Positions 14,401-26,891 of a stretch of 64,000 nucleotides of DNA are shown in pieces. Within the stretch, counting starts at the first letter, position 1, and every line of letters starts with the position of its first letter. A model generated the notes under the pieces. It did no database searches and had not been told where the DNA came from. It worked only from the letters and a program-made list of their open reading frames with translations. Position numbers and translations under genes: made by a program. The stretch comes from Allacma fusca (lineage: Eukaryota; Arthropoda; Collembola; Symphypleona; Sminthuridae): positions 39,666,250 through 39,730,249 of the forward strand of contig OX359249.1 in assembly GCA_947179485.1 (NCBI GenBank), given 5' to 3'.

Positions 14401-17400
14401 TATAATTGAGCAATACTTTGCTTGTAGTCATTGTTTACTTTAGCACTGAAAATCCTCAAGGTTTTTCTCTTCCTATGTGGATGTCGGGCGCGGAGGTAGA
14501 ACCGCTCCCTTGAAACAATCTGAATGCATATAATCCCATATATGTAGATATCTTCATGTTCATACATACAGAGATCCTTCCTAGTTTTACAAACCTACTT
14601 CCCTGGGTGTTTAGAACAAATTCAGGTTGTTCAAGGTAAGGCTCAGTTGATACCCGTACCCATTTAATGGGTTGCTTGGAAACGGATTCCAGCATTTCCA
14701 GCTAGGGAAAGGATATGTAGATACTCTCCCCATAGTATGTAGATATCAGTATCTATATATATGAGGCTCTTCATGCCAAACCTTCATTGCATACTTACAT
14801 GGTGTATTACATTTGCCTATTTACCCATACTCATTTCCCCTCTATGTCATCGTTGCTTTTAGCACTGCTCCTCAGTCCTGAGTGAAATGCAACTACGGCA
14901 CCAGTTAACTAAACCAATTGTGCAGGGAGGAAACTCACTCTCCAGAACAGAATTATCCGATAGCTTCCTCGAGGCTAGCACGAGCTAACGTTTCCAGTCC
15001 ATTATTACTATCATATGAGGAGTTTCCAGGCAATATATGACCATCGGAGGAGCGGGGATAGAAATTCAAAATTAATAGCATCGGAGGAGGATCGGTTGGA
15101 GGACTTGAAAAGTATTACGAGTATTATGGAAATTGAAAATTATCATCTTCAGCCAAATCATCTCATTTTCTGGGGCTTAGTTCATCCTTCCATTTGATGC
15201 AAAAACATGTGTGTGTGTTCTACCGTTCCCCACCTTGTCTGCTTGTCCATTAAAGTCCTCCTGTGGTTGGAGAGATCCGACATTTCTCCCTCTATTTTAT
15301 CCGCCCCTCCTATCCATCCTCCCATACCCACACTATTTTCTGTCTTTAAAGCGGGCCTAGGTCCTACAAAAAGGGTGTTATTGGGTTGTAGTTTTTTTTT
15401 GTGTCCCCACAATGTGCATGTACTTAAGCTCAATTTCAATTCAGTAGTGTGCATCGGATATTGCTGATTGAAAATCCGGTGAGTGGCTATTCTAAAGATG
15501 TGTGAATTGTATAAGCTTCGTGTCAAGTTACTTGTGAGACACTGGAACCAGTTCCAAAGGCTGAGGATTTTCACAGGTATTAGTAATACCGTATTAGTAG
15601 GTTGATTGAATCTGTCTGGGATTTTTAGTACCCGGGGGATACACACCCAGTGATCCTACATATATGTAGATACATACCTACATGAGTATAGATATACATA
15701 TGAAGCATTGATTACTCGGCCCTGTAACACTACAAGCCAATTTATTGAGACTGACATTGAGCCTGGAATGTAATGAGATTTAATCTGTCATGATAAATTT
15801 TTGCTTTGTGAAAATAAGCGTAATTATTATTAGTAGCAGCCACTACTGAGAAGTACTCCAGAGTTCTCTTTATATAATTGGTTGAGCCGAAATCCGTCCA
15901 GAAGAAGTAGAAAAGAAGTAATGGTGTAGGTCTCGTACTATTTTTAGCTTTTAATTAATAATATTACGCTTTGAGGAACAATAGCTGCCAAAATTGATGC
16001 AGCCTAATTACTTGCACAAACAAAGTATGACAGTTCTGTTCCTATGTCTATAGATATAAAGGGGTAGATACATATGTTCACAGAGGTTATAAATCTTTAG
16101 ATATGAAACTTCAGTTTGTAATCATTGTCTTGTTACTCGGGATTTATTCAAAATCTTAGTTCTATGGATTATTCGAGTATCAGTAAAAGTTGGATCCTCA
16201 CAGTTTGAGGCTTATCAAATGCGCTTGGATGTAATATATCTATATACATAAGTAGATATGTGCATATCAAGTCTATATTGAATAAGAGGAAGGAAGCATT
16301 GGTAGAAAGTTTGATGCTACTTGTAGCTGCATCCGTGCCTGGAAATAATAATCGAAGGAAGCCGAAAGGAAGGTCAGAAGCAAATGAAAACAGGGAAGTT
16401 TGTTCCTGTGGCTGGATACAGATAGAAGGTAAAGACGGAGCAGTTGAAAGCTAGATACATAAATGTGCTCGGAAATGTCTGGGAAAAAACTTCCCTTCCA
16501 CATGCATACAACATTCCATGTTTTGTTCGTGCTCCGCTTTGATATGAAGTACTGTGTATGGGGGAGGATGGAAATACATGAGGTTGGGTAGAAGGGCGAA
16601 CTTGGTTGAGGCTCGGTCCATAGTGGAAGATGGAATGAAAGTTCAAAGGATAAAAGATAAGGTGGGGAAAGAAATGATTCAAAGTTTAACTAGGAAGCAA
16701 GCTAAAGAAAATTGAAAAATGGGATCAATATTGTGACTTGAGATTGGGAAGGAAAGGGTGCGAGGGTATTTGCATAGCAGCATTTACACAATGTTACTTG
16801 TACTTGACATATAGGTAAATAGATATAGACACTCCGGTAGAACTTGGGAGTCTCCCTCACTCTGGATTTTTCCACAGATGAACAGCATAACGTACAAGAG
16901 ATTTAATATAGCTAGCAAGCATGTTGGAACGGACGTGTGGTTTTGTCAAACACAAAATAAAACTAGAGCAAACTCTTGTCAAGTAAAGAAAAAAGTTTTT
17001 TTTTCTTGTTGTGTTATTGAACATTTTTCCTGGATTTTTCCGTTACTCTGTTTCTTTCCCGTCTTGAGTTCTCAATTCATATCCTTCCATTTAAAAAAAA
17101 AAGTTCAAAAGTGAGGGAGGACATTTTCAAAAATAGGAAAATTGGATCATATTTTCCCCATCCCTCGTGTTATTTATAAAGTTAGCAAGTTTACCCTTGT
17201 TTTCATTAGTGGGAGCATAAGATTTTGGGGTGGACGGATACATATGTATACCTTGAGTTCAATATGTAAATCTCCAAAGTTTATTCCACTCAATGCATTT
17301 TAAATGGGAACCATGAAACGAGTGGTTGTAGGTTTCAACTCAAGTCAACAATATGCTCATTACTTTCGAGTTACCCCTGAATGTAGTACATAACGTATAG

Positions 17401-18121
17401 AATATACATAGGTATATCTGTATCTGCTATGTATGTATATGTACGAACACACTTGAACTATTCCTGTGAAAAATGTGGTCATGATTTTCTTGAATGAATT
17501 CTGCTAAGAATTTTGAAGAATTTTCATGCTAAGTGTACTATGAGAGTTTGCTTGGACGGAGATGAAAGGGCAAGTTTCCATTTATGGAGTATTGCTCCAC
17601 TTACGTCTTTAAGTATGCATAGATACGGGTAGGCGTTGTTCTGTGTCCCAGTGGTGGAAGTAAGTCTGGGTCCCAGAACTGTATGATGAAGGAAGTAACT
17701 AGATTTAGTGTGGGGATACTTTTTTTGGCAGACCATAAACGAGCGAGTAATCGTCAATTTATATTCTTTTATCGAATTACTGGAGCACAAAAGAGGTTTT
17801 CCCAACAAACATTAAATCAATAAGGGGATTGGTAATCAAGCCAAGTCTGTCTATGTGAAATCATGGACCATGTGATGTAATAAGTCGGAATTTTTCCTTG
17901 AGACCATTCCGATAGATATGTACTGGGACTCCTGAACTACCATCATTATGAAGACTCGTTCAAGTTTCAGCTCTCAAAACATTCATGGTAAATGAATGGG
18001 AATGTAACATGATTCATGCTACATGATACAATATAGATTCCTGGATAACTACAAAAGAATTTTTCTCCTTTTTTTTTCACTTGAACAACAACAAGACCCT
18101 ACACTACATCATCATATGTTC

Positions 18122-18157
<36 letters not shown>
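18122..18157. repeat. GA microsatellite
   Basis: GA run with an AAA interruption. Confidence 0.9.
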
Positions 18158-18158
<1 letters not shown>

Positions 18159-18760
18159 TCTCATACAGAGGATAATGATCCCTATCCCTGCATTATGTAA
18201 AGCTACCCCTTAAATCATGGTGAGCTCGCCTACATACGAAAGATTTCCTCGAAAAGTTACATCTCAGAGGGTTCACGTTCACACTACAGCAGCCACGTAA
18301 TAATGTATATTAGTGGGTCTTTGTAAAATATATATACAGTGGGTTATTATGTGCAAGCTTGAATATTTCAAAGTTTAGCATTATTATGGCCGAGATACTA
18401 CGTCGTGGAAGGAGGGGAGATATTGTGATAAGGGGCTGCAGATAATGAACACTACGATGCTGATTTCATTTCCATATCTAGGTTAGTGGTTTCATTACTT
18501 CCTCGCATATCAGACCAACTTGTTTATCTTGTCTACATATGAACGGACCAAGACACTCATTGTAGGGAAAAGAATCTTCCTTACCCCAACGGACATTTTT
18601 TCCTTGGTGGGGAGGAAACTTTTTTAAGAATTTAGATTAAGTCAAAAGAGCAGCTGGGGAAAAGTTAGAATGAACTATAGAATTAGTTGATAATTTTAAT
18701 CAAGCCCACCAACTCCACAAAACCAGCAGCTAAGTAAGTACTACTTGTTGTGGGGCCTTG

Positions 18761-18826
<66 letters not shown>
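18761..18826. repeat. Long CT microsatellite
   Basis: About 66 bp, nearly pure CT after one CCC interruption. Confidence 0.95.
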
Positions 18827-18830
<4 letters not shown>

Positions 18831-19080
18831 GTAAAATTTGCATTTTACAAAGGAGACTCTAAATCAAAATCTTGATTGTACAAAAATCAATTATGAGAGT
18901 TTGTAGACGTATGTCTAGTCTCCATGACTTGATTTTAAACTGTCGAAGGAATGGAGAAAGGAAGAGGGGTATGTATAATGAGAAAGCTACTTAGATTAAC
19001 ATTGAGAATCAAATGAAAGCCTACGAAAAGGAATCTTTTTAACTTTTGCTCTCCTTTTCAGTTTAGTTTGTGGGTTCACG

Positions 19081-19139
19081 AAAGAAAGAGTGAAAGAGAA
19101 AGAGCGAGAAAGAGAGAGTGAGAGAGAGAGAGAGAGAGT
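19081..19139. repeat. GA-rich tract
   Basis: Imperfect GA/GAAA tract becoming pure GA at its end, about 450 bp before the TATA-like box. Confidence 0.85.
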
Positions 19140-19419
19140 ATGGGTGAGTCTGTCTTACTTTGCAGATGACTTGGTGGGTTTTATGTCTTCGTATACATAG
19201 TTTTTACCACTTGGCTCTCTGTGAGTACCATATGCATTGGGACCAGAAGGATTTTCAGGATATTTCTTCTTCCTTGCGTCTCCACTTCCACTATTACTTC
19301 CAGTCCTGCTCAGGAACCACTACCACTATCAACACGTAAATGCAGGAGCATTGCAGCTGTACTAGGTAGGTAGGTAGGGAGGCAGGGATGCCGGTTAGGA
19401 GTAGTAACTACACATCTCG

Positions 19420-19421
<2 letters not shown>

Positions 19422-19449
<28 letters not shown>
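19422..19449. repeat. CT microsatellite
   Basis: About 14 CT units just upstream of the putative promoter region. Confidence 0.9.
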
Positions 19450-19453
<4 letters not shown>

Positions 19454-19591
19454 CGGCTTCTCGTGTGGACCCACTCCGCGTCTTTCCTTTTCTCCTCGCA
19501 TTCCAGCCACAACTTTGCCAGTCGATGGTAGACTTTCTCTCTGTTAAGTCAACATCTCGAAATTATAGGAGGAAAAAAAAGAAGAACTCTG

Positions 19592-19882
19592 TATAAAGTG
19601 AGCGCGCGTCCTCATGTATTTTTTGAGTGTCTGTGAGTACTCTGGTTACTTATTCTTCTCCTTTATCGTCTCGTCCGGCTCGTGTGTCGCTGGTTAAAAG
19701 CTTATTTAGCTACTGTTCCTGTACAACTGTACAATTTCCCATCAATTCCAATGCTGGAATTGGAATTCACATAAAAGTAAAGGGTTAAAGGGAAGAAGAC
19801 GACAGCGAGAGAGAGGCTAAAAAACAGGGAAAAGGTGCCAAAAGTGCAAGAGGAGAGCTCACGTGACGAGTTGCAATTCATC
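19592..19882 (+). promoter_or_regulatory. Possible promoter and first non-coding exon of INPP4
   Basis: A TATAAA (19592-19597) precedes a stretch that is visibly richer in CpG than its surroundings (gtgagcgcgcgtcc, cgtctcgtccggctcg). A perfect CACGTG E-box lies at 19860-19865, and a strong donor (tcGTAAGTTT, GT at 19883) could end a non-coding exon that splices to the acceptor at 26697. No TSS can be proven, and initiator-like sequences downstream of the TATA box are weak. The assignment to INPP4 is inferred from strand and position only. Confidence 0.25.
19858..19867. promoter_or_regulatory. CTCACGTGAC E-box (CLEAR/TFE-like)
   Basis: Contains the palindrome TCACGTGA and matches the TFEB/MITF-type CLEAR consensus GTCACGTGAC at 9 of 10 bases. 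It sits just before the GTAAGT donor of the putative first exon. An identical decamer occurs at 38301-38310. Confidence 0.25.
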
Positions 19883-21444
19883 GTAAGTTTCACATTGCTT
19901 TTTATATATACGTGTGTTTATGGTAGATGTGGAGGCACTTAGTGTGGACAAAAAGCCCAGTGTGTTTCGTACTCCTCCCGAGTTGTTATGCGTTTATTTT
20001 TGTTGTCTGACAAAAGTTCTCAATTTTCTAAAATAAAACTTGATTCGTTTCAATTATTTTCTTGGGTTGTTGTTCAGCTGGGGTTTTTGTCTGCACGCAT
20101 TCGTACAGTCGGTGGTTGTGGAGGGAGTATTTCATTTATACGAGAGAGAGAGAGAGAGAGGGATATAAATGTACAGGCTGGATGATATTCTGGAGTTGCA
20201 ATCTTACTTTTTCTCTTCCATAAAGAACTAGCATTTTGATGTTTGAAGTAAATATGCACACATTCACTTCAAATATCCCTGTCTGCGTCCAACAATCATA
20301 ACTACAGAGTGGTAGTTCTGCACGTAACTGTAATGGGATACTTTTGCAGGTTTCTTAATGCTGAAGTGAAAGAGCGAAAGGTAGTTGGAGTGAAAATGAA
20401 ATGAATAAATTGTTAAATAAATTGTGGAGTTTTTTTGTTGTTGTTGTTGTTGAGAGAGGAATTCCCTCCGTGTTGATGCCTTCTAATTTCTTCCAGAACA
20501 AGAAGGGATTCAATTTTATTAAAGTTTTACGAAACTGAAAAGTTAGCTTTTCCGAATATTAATATTTAAAGACCGGTTGGGATTAGGAATGTTTCCTCAG
20601 AGTCTCTGAAGCTGGGGAAAGAGGCCCTGGGTGCATGCACGTGGAAGAAAGAATTTAACATGAAAAGAACCAAAAATTATGGTCTTAAGAGGCATAGGAT
20701 ATGGCTGCAGTCCTTCCTAATGGCTGTTCCTCTTACTCCAAACCATTGTGATAGTGGAAGACTTGTGTGACTGGAGAGAGGAGGGCCAAATAAGTAGAGG
20801 GAATGTTATGGAGGCAAAATACATGAACGTTTGAGTAACTTAATAGCATCAAATGTTCATGAGAGGGTGAGGGTAAGATTCAAGTTCGGGAGGCTAATTC
20901 CATTGAATATTCTGTGCTTAATGATACGACCAAAGTATTTCCATATAGTTTACATGGAAGCCACAAAGGCAAATGTTTTCCCCACAAAAAGATACCATTG
21001 ACGGTGTAAAATGGGAGTAGTCTTATCATTCTTTGTAAGCAATACGGAGTGACAGGAGAGAGGGAGATGGTGAGAGCCTTAAAGAACTCATAACACAGGG
21101 CTGTATGGAATAGAAAGCAAATGTAAAAGACCTTGGAAAGTACGGCTTTGGTAGAGAGAGAGAGAGAGAAAAAAAAGTTGGAGGAATTAAGGACACTCAG
21201 TATGGAGTTAAGAAAAAAAAGTAGGGGAAAATGTTTTTATTCATACCGAAAACATTTTGCAAAAACAAACTGACACGAATATGGTATGGAATCCAAAAAT
21301 GATACTAGTTCAGCCGACTGACTTGAAACCCCAGATAGGACTGTATATTTGTATATTTATAAAATAAAGTATACAGGGGGGAAGAAACAAGGCGACATTG
21401 TGTTTTTGTGTGGTAAGTGCGTGTGTGTTTTTGTATGTGCGAGT

Positions 21445-21445
<1 letters not shown>

Positions 21446-21477
<32 letters not shown>
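21446..21477. repeat. GA microsatellite
   Basis: About 16 GA units. Confidence 0.9.
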
Positions 21478-21479
<2 letters not shown>

Positions 21480-22177
21480 AATTGAAATACTAGCTTGGTT
21501 TGACTAAAAGGTAAAAGAGAGTAAAAATACTGAGTTGCTCGCTGCTCACTCTGTTTCGCCCTCAAGTTGTTCGACTTGACTTGAGCGGCAGGAGAAGCAA
21601 TTCAATAAAGAGAAACTTTTTGGTATTCAAATCGTGATTTGCATCCTGGAGAGTCAAGAGTGAAATCTCATATGTGTGCTTCATGACCGTGTCTCGAGAG
21701 CCTTGGCTAAACGAATGACGACAAGGATCAGAGATACATACGTTGTTTCCTACTCCTTCCATCGCCTCTCATAGACAAGGTATGGTTGTCTCCATACAGT
21801 GACACTGACACTCGGAGATTTCTCCAGGACATTCTTATACACATGCATCTCCACTCACTTCCCATACAAACGAAACACAATGTACGAACCAAATATCATC
21901 CTTAGCTTCTCCCTTGTCCTACCCCTGCCAACGGCTACAGCACATACAGAGAAAGACGTTGACTGTGGATGAGCTCCTATGTATTATGCTGACAGGGGTC
22001 CAGAGAGTCACATACTATGTTTATATTAAGATTGAGAGACTTGCACGTCACATATGTTTGTTCTCCGCCATCGCCATCCCCTATTAATATGGAAAGGAAT
22101 GAGAGTGAAGAGAGTTGGTTAGGTTTTTGTGGGGTCGTATGAAAAATGAGAGGACTAAGGAGTACATGTGTACTTAC

Positions 22178-22200
22178 GGAGCCCGGGATAGCAGGGCTCC
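22178..22200. other. GC-rich hairpin GGAGCCC/GGGCTCC
   Basis: Seven-base perfect stem with a nine-base loop, in a GC-richer patch that also contains the palindrome TGCCCGGGCA at 22253-22262. Function unknown. Confidence 0.4.
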
Positions 22201-22408
22201 GACTAATGCCATTTTCTGTGTCACTAAAGCTGTTGATACTCCACTATTGGACTGCCCGGGCACCACCTATCATGAGACATCCAGGCCCGGCCGACGTGTG
22301 TGGTTGGTGTTTATTTCAACTACATATGATGCGAGACTGGAAAATAAGAGCTGAAACGAATATAAATGACAAGTAAAAATATGAATTAGACGGAAAGGTG
22401 GAGGAGAA

Positions 22409-22451
22409 AGAGAGAGAGAGAGAGAGAGACAGAGACAGAGAGAGAGAGAGA
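22409..22451. repeat. GA microsatellite
   Basis: GA run with two GAC interruptions. Confidence 0.9.
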
Positions 22452-22901
22452 TGGAATTCTTACATATGGAATATTTATTTATATTCGTTTGAAAGGGCAC
22501 GGGAGAGATTCACTGGGCTCCCATAAATGCATATGATGTGAAATGAGGGAAATAAGTACGGATATGAAAATGAAATATGGTTAGTGTTGGACCAAATGGA
22601 AGTGGAAGTGTAAAAGTGAACTAAAGTTTCCCGTTTCTCTTCAAAACTGTGTTACATTTATGCGTGGTAGTCATCCTTGTCGTCCGCTACACGCTACAAC
22701 GACCACTGCCATTACCAAGTCGCCCTTCCTTTGCATTGCACAGTCCCTGATGCTCTGAATTTACGCGAATAAAACTCATCTGATACTGTGGAAGTGTGGA
22801 GAGGAGGACTACAGAACTACGCCGATCTAAAACCCTGCTTCTTTTAGTTTCCTTTATGCTCCGGCACTGTAGTGCTCCCATTATTGCTTTTGCTGGTCGA
22901 A

Positions 22902-22924
22902 TTTTTTTTTTTTTTTTTTTTTTT
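22902..22924. repeat. 23-base T run
   Basis: Long homopolymer. Could be the A-tail of a minus-strand retroposed sequence, but no target-site duplication or retroposed body was recognised. Confidence 0.85.
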
Positions 22925-23461
22925 AGTATGAAGCATTGAAATGCATTAGGTTATAATGTTGGAAGATCCGGGCCCACATGTAATAATAAGTTTCACCTAG
23001 AATTCCCTTCTCTCTCTTCTTCTCGCACACACACGTTTATGCCTGCCTCTGTCTCTGTCTGTCGCAGTCTTCCTCTCACTTTTTCAAAGTTTAACTCATC
23101 CCTTCGCTAAGCATCTGGCAAACTTACCTTCACTTCTGTAACTCATACTTAAATTCTCTTCCTTCGTGGTTATTTTTTTTTACTACCTGTTCTCTTCCTC
23201 CTCTCCTCACAATAAACTTGAGCTTGCCGCACGTCAGACGCTTTACTCATACAGTGATCAGGACTGCCGTGAGGATGTTGTAAGAATCTTATGGGAATGA
23301 GTGTAAGCTGGAGATACACACATTTTCCCAGCTACTACTGTACTACTACCAACGCCAGGTTAACAAAACGTAAAATGGAGATCCGTAAGCTGTAGAGAGG
23401 AGCATGTGGAATATTCTTATTTAAGAGCATGCCTTACTACTTGGAGTCCCTACTCCAATAC

Positions 23462-23481
23462 ATAGATACATATGTATCTAT
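23462..23481. repeat. 20-bp perfect palindrome (GATACATATGTATC core)
   Basis: Self-complementary over 20 bp. Shorter versions of the ACATATGT core recur across the window, for example at 17239-17250 and near 54889. Confidence 0.8.
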
Positions 23482-24806
23482 ATCTTACCTTCTTACATGA
23501 TTTCTGTTTCCGTGTGAATGCATTTATTTATCATCGCATTTCATGTTTCATAGCTCGGGCATGAATCATACCGGCCCATGAATCATACAGTACTCGTATT
23601 TACGGCATTTACAACATACACCAAAGTATCTTATCCCCTGAAACCCAGGAACTTAAGATGATTTCCACGAGATCCCTATGTCTTTCCTTATATTCATTTC
23701 AGGGAAGAGTTCTCCTTCCTCATACTTCTAGCTTTGTGGCACACCGAACCAAGTGAGAGATGAACTTACTCTGAATTTGAATACTCCTTTGGTTTTTTTC
23801 CCCTCGGTTTTTCATGTTTTAGGAGATACTGTTAAAATAAACTTCTTTGCAATAATTCGCCCAAGTCTAAAAAGTTTTTCTTTCACATGTAGATACATAT
23901 ATGTACTTACTGTACCCATCCCAGTTCCTCCTGGTAATTGATTTTATCTCATGAATTATGAACTAGTCAAGAAATTCTAATGTCCTGTAGAAATTATGTA
24001 GATGTGCTTGAAATTTTTCACATATTGAAATTTAGTGTTAATAGGAATATCCGTAAAACAAAAATATTTTTAAGCTTTTGACTTCTTCGAAAATTGAAAA
24101 TATACCGTTGAGCTTGGAAGCTCAGTTGATTTGAGTCATGCTGTTGAATATAAAGTACACATTTGATAACTTGAATGATTGCTTCCTGGAATGGTTGAAA
24201 AACTCCCTTCCGTTGTTTTTAAATCTTAGTAATAATATCTAATTATTATAGTTTGGTTTTGGTTCCTTGCTCTGTGAGCAGCGTTTGATATCAAATTAAG
24301 AGGAAAAATCAATTAAATAGTTACAGTTCGGTTAAGAATTTGATAGGGCAGAGAGGGCTTTTCAGAGACACCTTAAACGATTGTGTAGGTATTGGTGTAC
24401 AATCTTCATGCAGGGCTTCTTGTTGACTGGAGTTCGAATATGAGAATGGACTCGGGAGTTGTAGTTGAAGTGAGAAAATTGAGTTGATGAGTTCTGTAAT
24501 TAACTGCTAACTTGACATTTTAGCACTTGGACTCATTTTTTGATTACCTAGTTCTTTGAGAGGAAGAAAGGAGGTGGAAATTCTGAGGAGGAAACAGGAC
24601 AAATTATCAAAGGTGGTACTTAATGAGTATCCTTGATGGTGAAGTTGAGTTCTTGGCTCTTGATGAGTATTTCAGGATGCGTCGGTTCTACGGATTCTTG
24701 TATGTATAGATATATATAATTATACGCACGTAGATAGAATGTGGGAATCCACGGAGCGAGCACAAAAAGAATTACAAAGAAGGCGCATAAAAAAGTGAAA
24801 ACTCCA

Positions 24807-24809
<3 letters not shown>

Positions 24810-24839
<30 letters not shown>
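24810..24839. repeat. CT microsatellite
   Basis: About 15 CT units. Confidence 0.9.
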
Positions 24840-24842
<3 letters not shown>

Positions 24843-25387
24843 CTAAGGCCCTCTCTCACAAGGGAAGGATAGAAGGAAAGAGTGAAAGAAGAGCGCTAAC
24901 ACGACAAAGAGGCTTAACTACATGAAAGAAATTCAAGTCCTTGCGGTAGATAATAATTCTGACGTTACTCTCGAAACAGGACAAACATTAGCGATTTCGC
25001 GTGAAAGTCAATTAGAGGAAATTCTGTGAGAGAGGAAGAACTCATCAAGTACTGAGCAGAGCTCTCAATGTTCCCACGTTTTCCCCTGAATTGTTAGAAT
25101 TGTACATGTCTATATAGTTAGGAACGATTTGTTCACACATATGTTGGGTATACTACACACGTAGGGGGATACACACGCCTGCACACAATCCTATTTCAGG
25201 TTTCATATGTTATGTTGGGGCAAAGGCTCCGCCTTCTCCAGTTCATCTCAAAATGTGTTAAATTTATCAATGTAAGAGGAACTTGATTTTCTCAGTGTCG
25301 TTCCTAGCTGTTTATTTGTAGTCACGTAAATACTTTATGTTTCATGTATCCTTCAGGTTATGTACATATGTGTGTGTATATGTATAT

Positions 25388-25459
25388 ATGCTTATGTGTG
25401 TGTGTGTATGTATGCTTGTGTGTGTGTGTGTATGTATGCTTGTGTGTGTGTGTGTGTAT
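25388..25459. repeat. 24-bp minisatellite (three units)
   Basis: Three tandem units starting ATGCTT at 25388, 25412 and 25436, each followed by a GT run and a TATGT tail; a higher-order repeat grown from a GT microsatellite. Confidence 0.9.
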
Positions 25460-26697
25460 ACATGTACAGTGCAGTCACGGGCCCGGTAGAGTTTCACCTT
25501 TACGCAGATTTGGAATGAATCTAGTTAGCCGTGTAATGCAGTGGATATTGACACAGGAGTATTACCTCGACAGGATGAACTTTGTATATTGTGTCCATAG
25601 GCAAGGGACGGAAAGTAGTTTTAAAAGTGACAGCCGCGGAGATGATGAAACGATGGCATTCCAGGTTGTAGTAGAAGGCAACAAACAAAGTTTAGATTGA
25701 GCTGGTGGAGATGAAGCCACGATTAATTTATAATCTGAGTAATGCTGGAAAACTTAAATTTAGATTAGCCGCCACAACAGTCAGTGTATTCTCTCATAAT
25801 CTAAATTTCCTGGTGTTAATTGACCAACTGTTTTCAACTGGTACTTTGTAAGTTCCTCGGGTTGGTTCCTTTTGGGCTTATTCCCACTCACTCTTGATTT
25901 TAGCTTTCTCATTTGGTTCAAGTTACGATGTGTATATCTATATCTATGTATGACTGTCGTCACAAAGGTTATTGCATAAGGTCAATTGAGCCCACATATA
26001 TAAATATAGATATTCGTCGGGGCTGTGTTACTGTTACCGTTGAGTGTACAGTTTCCTCTTTAAGAATGCACTTTCGAGCAACAGCCGAGATTCAAGCTCG
26101 GCTTCACAAAGTTAAAGCAAGTTGGTTGCCGAATTTCCTTGATTAACTTCCTCCCAGTCCAAATACGCTCTTTCTCGCTATTGTGAACATTTAGCGGAGT
26201 TTGCAACTTGACAGAGATGGTCTTGTACATAGTACATACTACTGGTGCGTAACTTTCACCAAGAGTGTTCTGAAAATGCGAAGGGAAAGTCTCCACTGTG
26301 GCCTGGAAGTTAATGGCTTTTATTTTGCATGCAGAATTCATTTGTGGGTTCAAAAATCTGATTAACTTTTCTAATGAAACAATCTGTCAACTTTTATTAT
26401 TCGGGTCGACAATCGTATATTTTATTTGAATTATATATTTATTTTCTGACTATGCAAACATTAACTGTTAAGCCACGCACTTGCTCCTTCTCCTGGAATA
26501 TCAAGTGTAGTAGAAAGTTTACGCATAAATCAATTAAAATGTTCTGGGGTGATTTCCAGGAATGATTAAATTATTTTGTGCTACTGTGACTCAGATTTTA
26601 ATGGAGATGAATGTTTCTTTCATTAAAAGAATTTTTCATGATGTTAATGTAATAATTATGTATTTTATGTATTTTATGTATTTATTTGATTTTTCAG

Positions 26698-26773
26698 GAG
26701 GGAAGGACTGCACTAAACTCCTCTGAAGGATTGGTCACGTATTGGTCATCCTTTTGATCCCGGACTGAACATC
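26698..26773 (+). other. INPP4: 5' UTR part of the first coding exon
   Basis: A pyrimidine-rich tract ending in ttttcag (AG at 26696-26697) looks like a splice acceptor, so at least one upstream non-coding exon is expected. The leader carries an in-frame TAA at 26714-26716 and no later in-frame ATG before 26774, which fixes the start codon. The base at -3 of the ATG is A, as in a favourable Kozak context. Confidence 0.6.
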
Positions 26774-26891
26774 ATGCGGTTTAATAAGCAAGAGCTCATC
26801 ACTCTCGCCTCCCAATCTGCCCACAAATATGAGAAGCAAGGTGTTCTTATCCTGAGAGAAAAATCGGATGGATTTTTTCGCCGAACTGAAA
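26774..26891 (+). CDS. INPP4: INPP4 exon 1 (start codon, first PH strand)
   Basis: Encodes residues 1-39 and the first base of codon 40. It begins [12 protein letters not shown] and contains the first PH strand (KQGVLILRE, residues 21-29) followed by GFFRRTE. The opening resembles the start of Sesquipedalian PH proteins, which begin with a short helix and then the first PH strand. Donor GTAAAA at 26892; ends in phase 1. The leftover A joins CC of the next exon to give Thr40, restoring an unbroken PH fold. Confidence 0.85.

Larger units (their letters stand above)
6779..18760. other. Non-coding DNA with scattered microsatellites
   Basis: No convincing exon chain on either strand. The longest open frame (15182-15646, minus) reads as low-quality sequence with no recognisable motif. 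The region holds CT tracts, tetranucleotide TACA and TATG runs, a 13-C run and a short GAC repeat at 11822-11836. Confidence 0.6.
19883..26697. other. Non-coding DNA upstream of the first coding exon (possible 5' intron)
   Basis: If the donor at 19883 and acceptor at 26697 are used, this is a 6.8 kb 5' UTR intron. Contents: GA/CT tracts, a 23-T run at 22902-22924, a GC-richer patch with hairpins near 22.18-22.28 kb, a 20-bp perfect palindrome at 23462-23481 and a 24-bp minisatellite at 25388-25459. No gene recognised. Confidence 0.5.

Noticed and set aside
15182..15646. Minus-strand open frame of 154 codons
   Set aside because: No recognisable motif, implausible composition, overlapping plus-strand frame; a frame of this length is expected about once by chance in a window of this size.
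22902..22924. T run as the tail of a retroposed gene on the minus strand
   Set aside because: No retroposed body and no target-site duplication was recognised; kept only as a homopolymer.
24400..24440. gttcgaatatg motif resembling a tRNA T-loop
   Set aside because: No matching acceptor, D or anticodon stems nearby, so not a tRNA gene.
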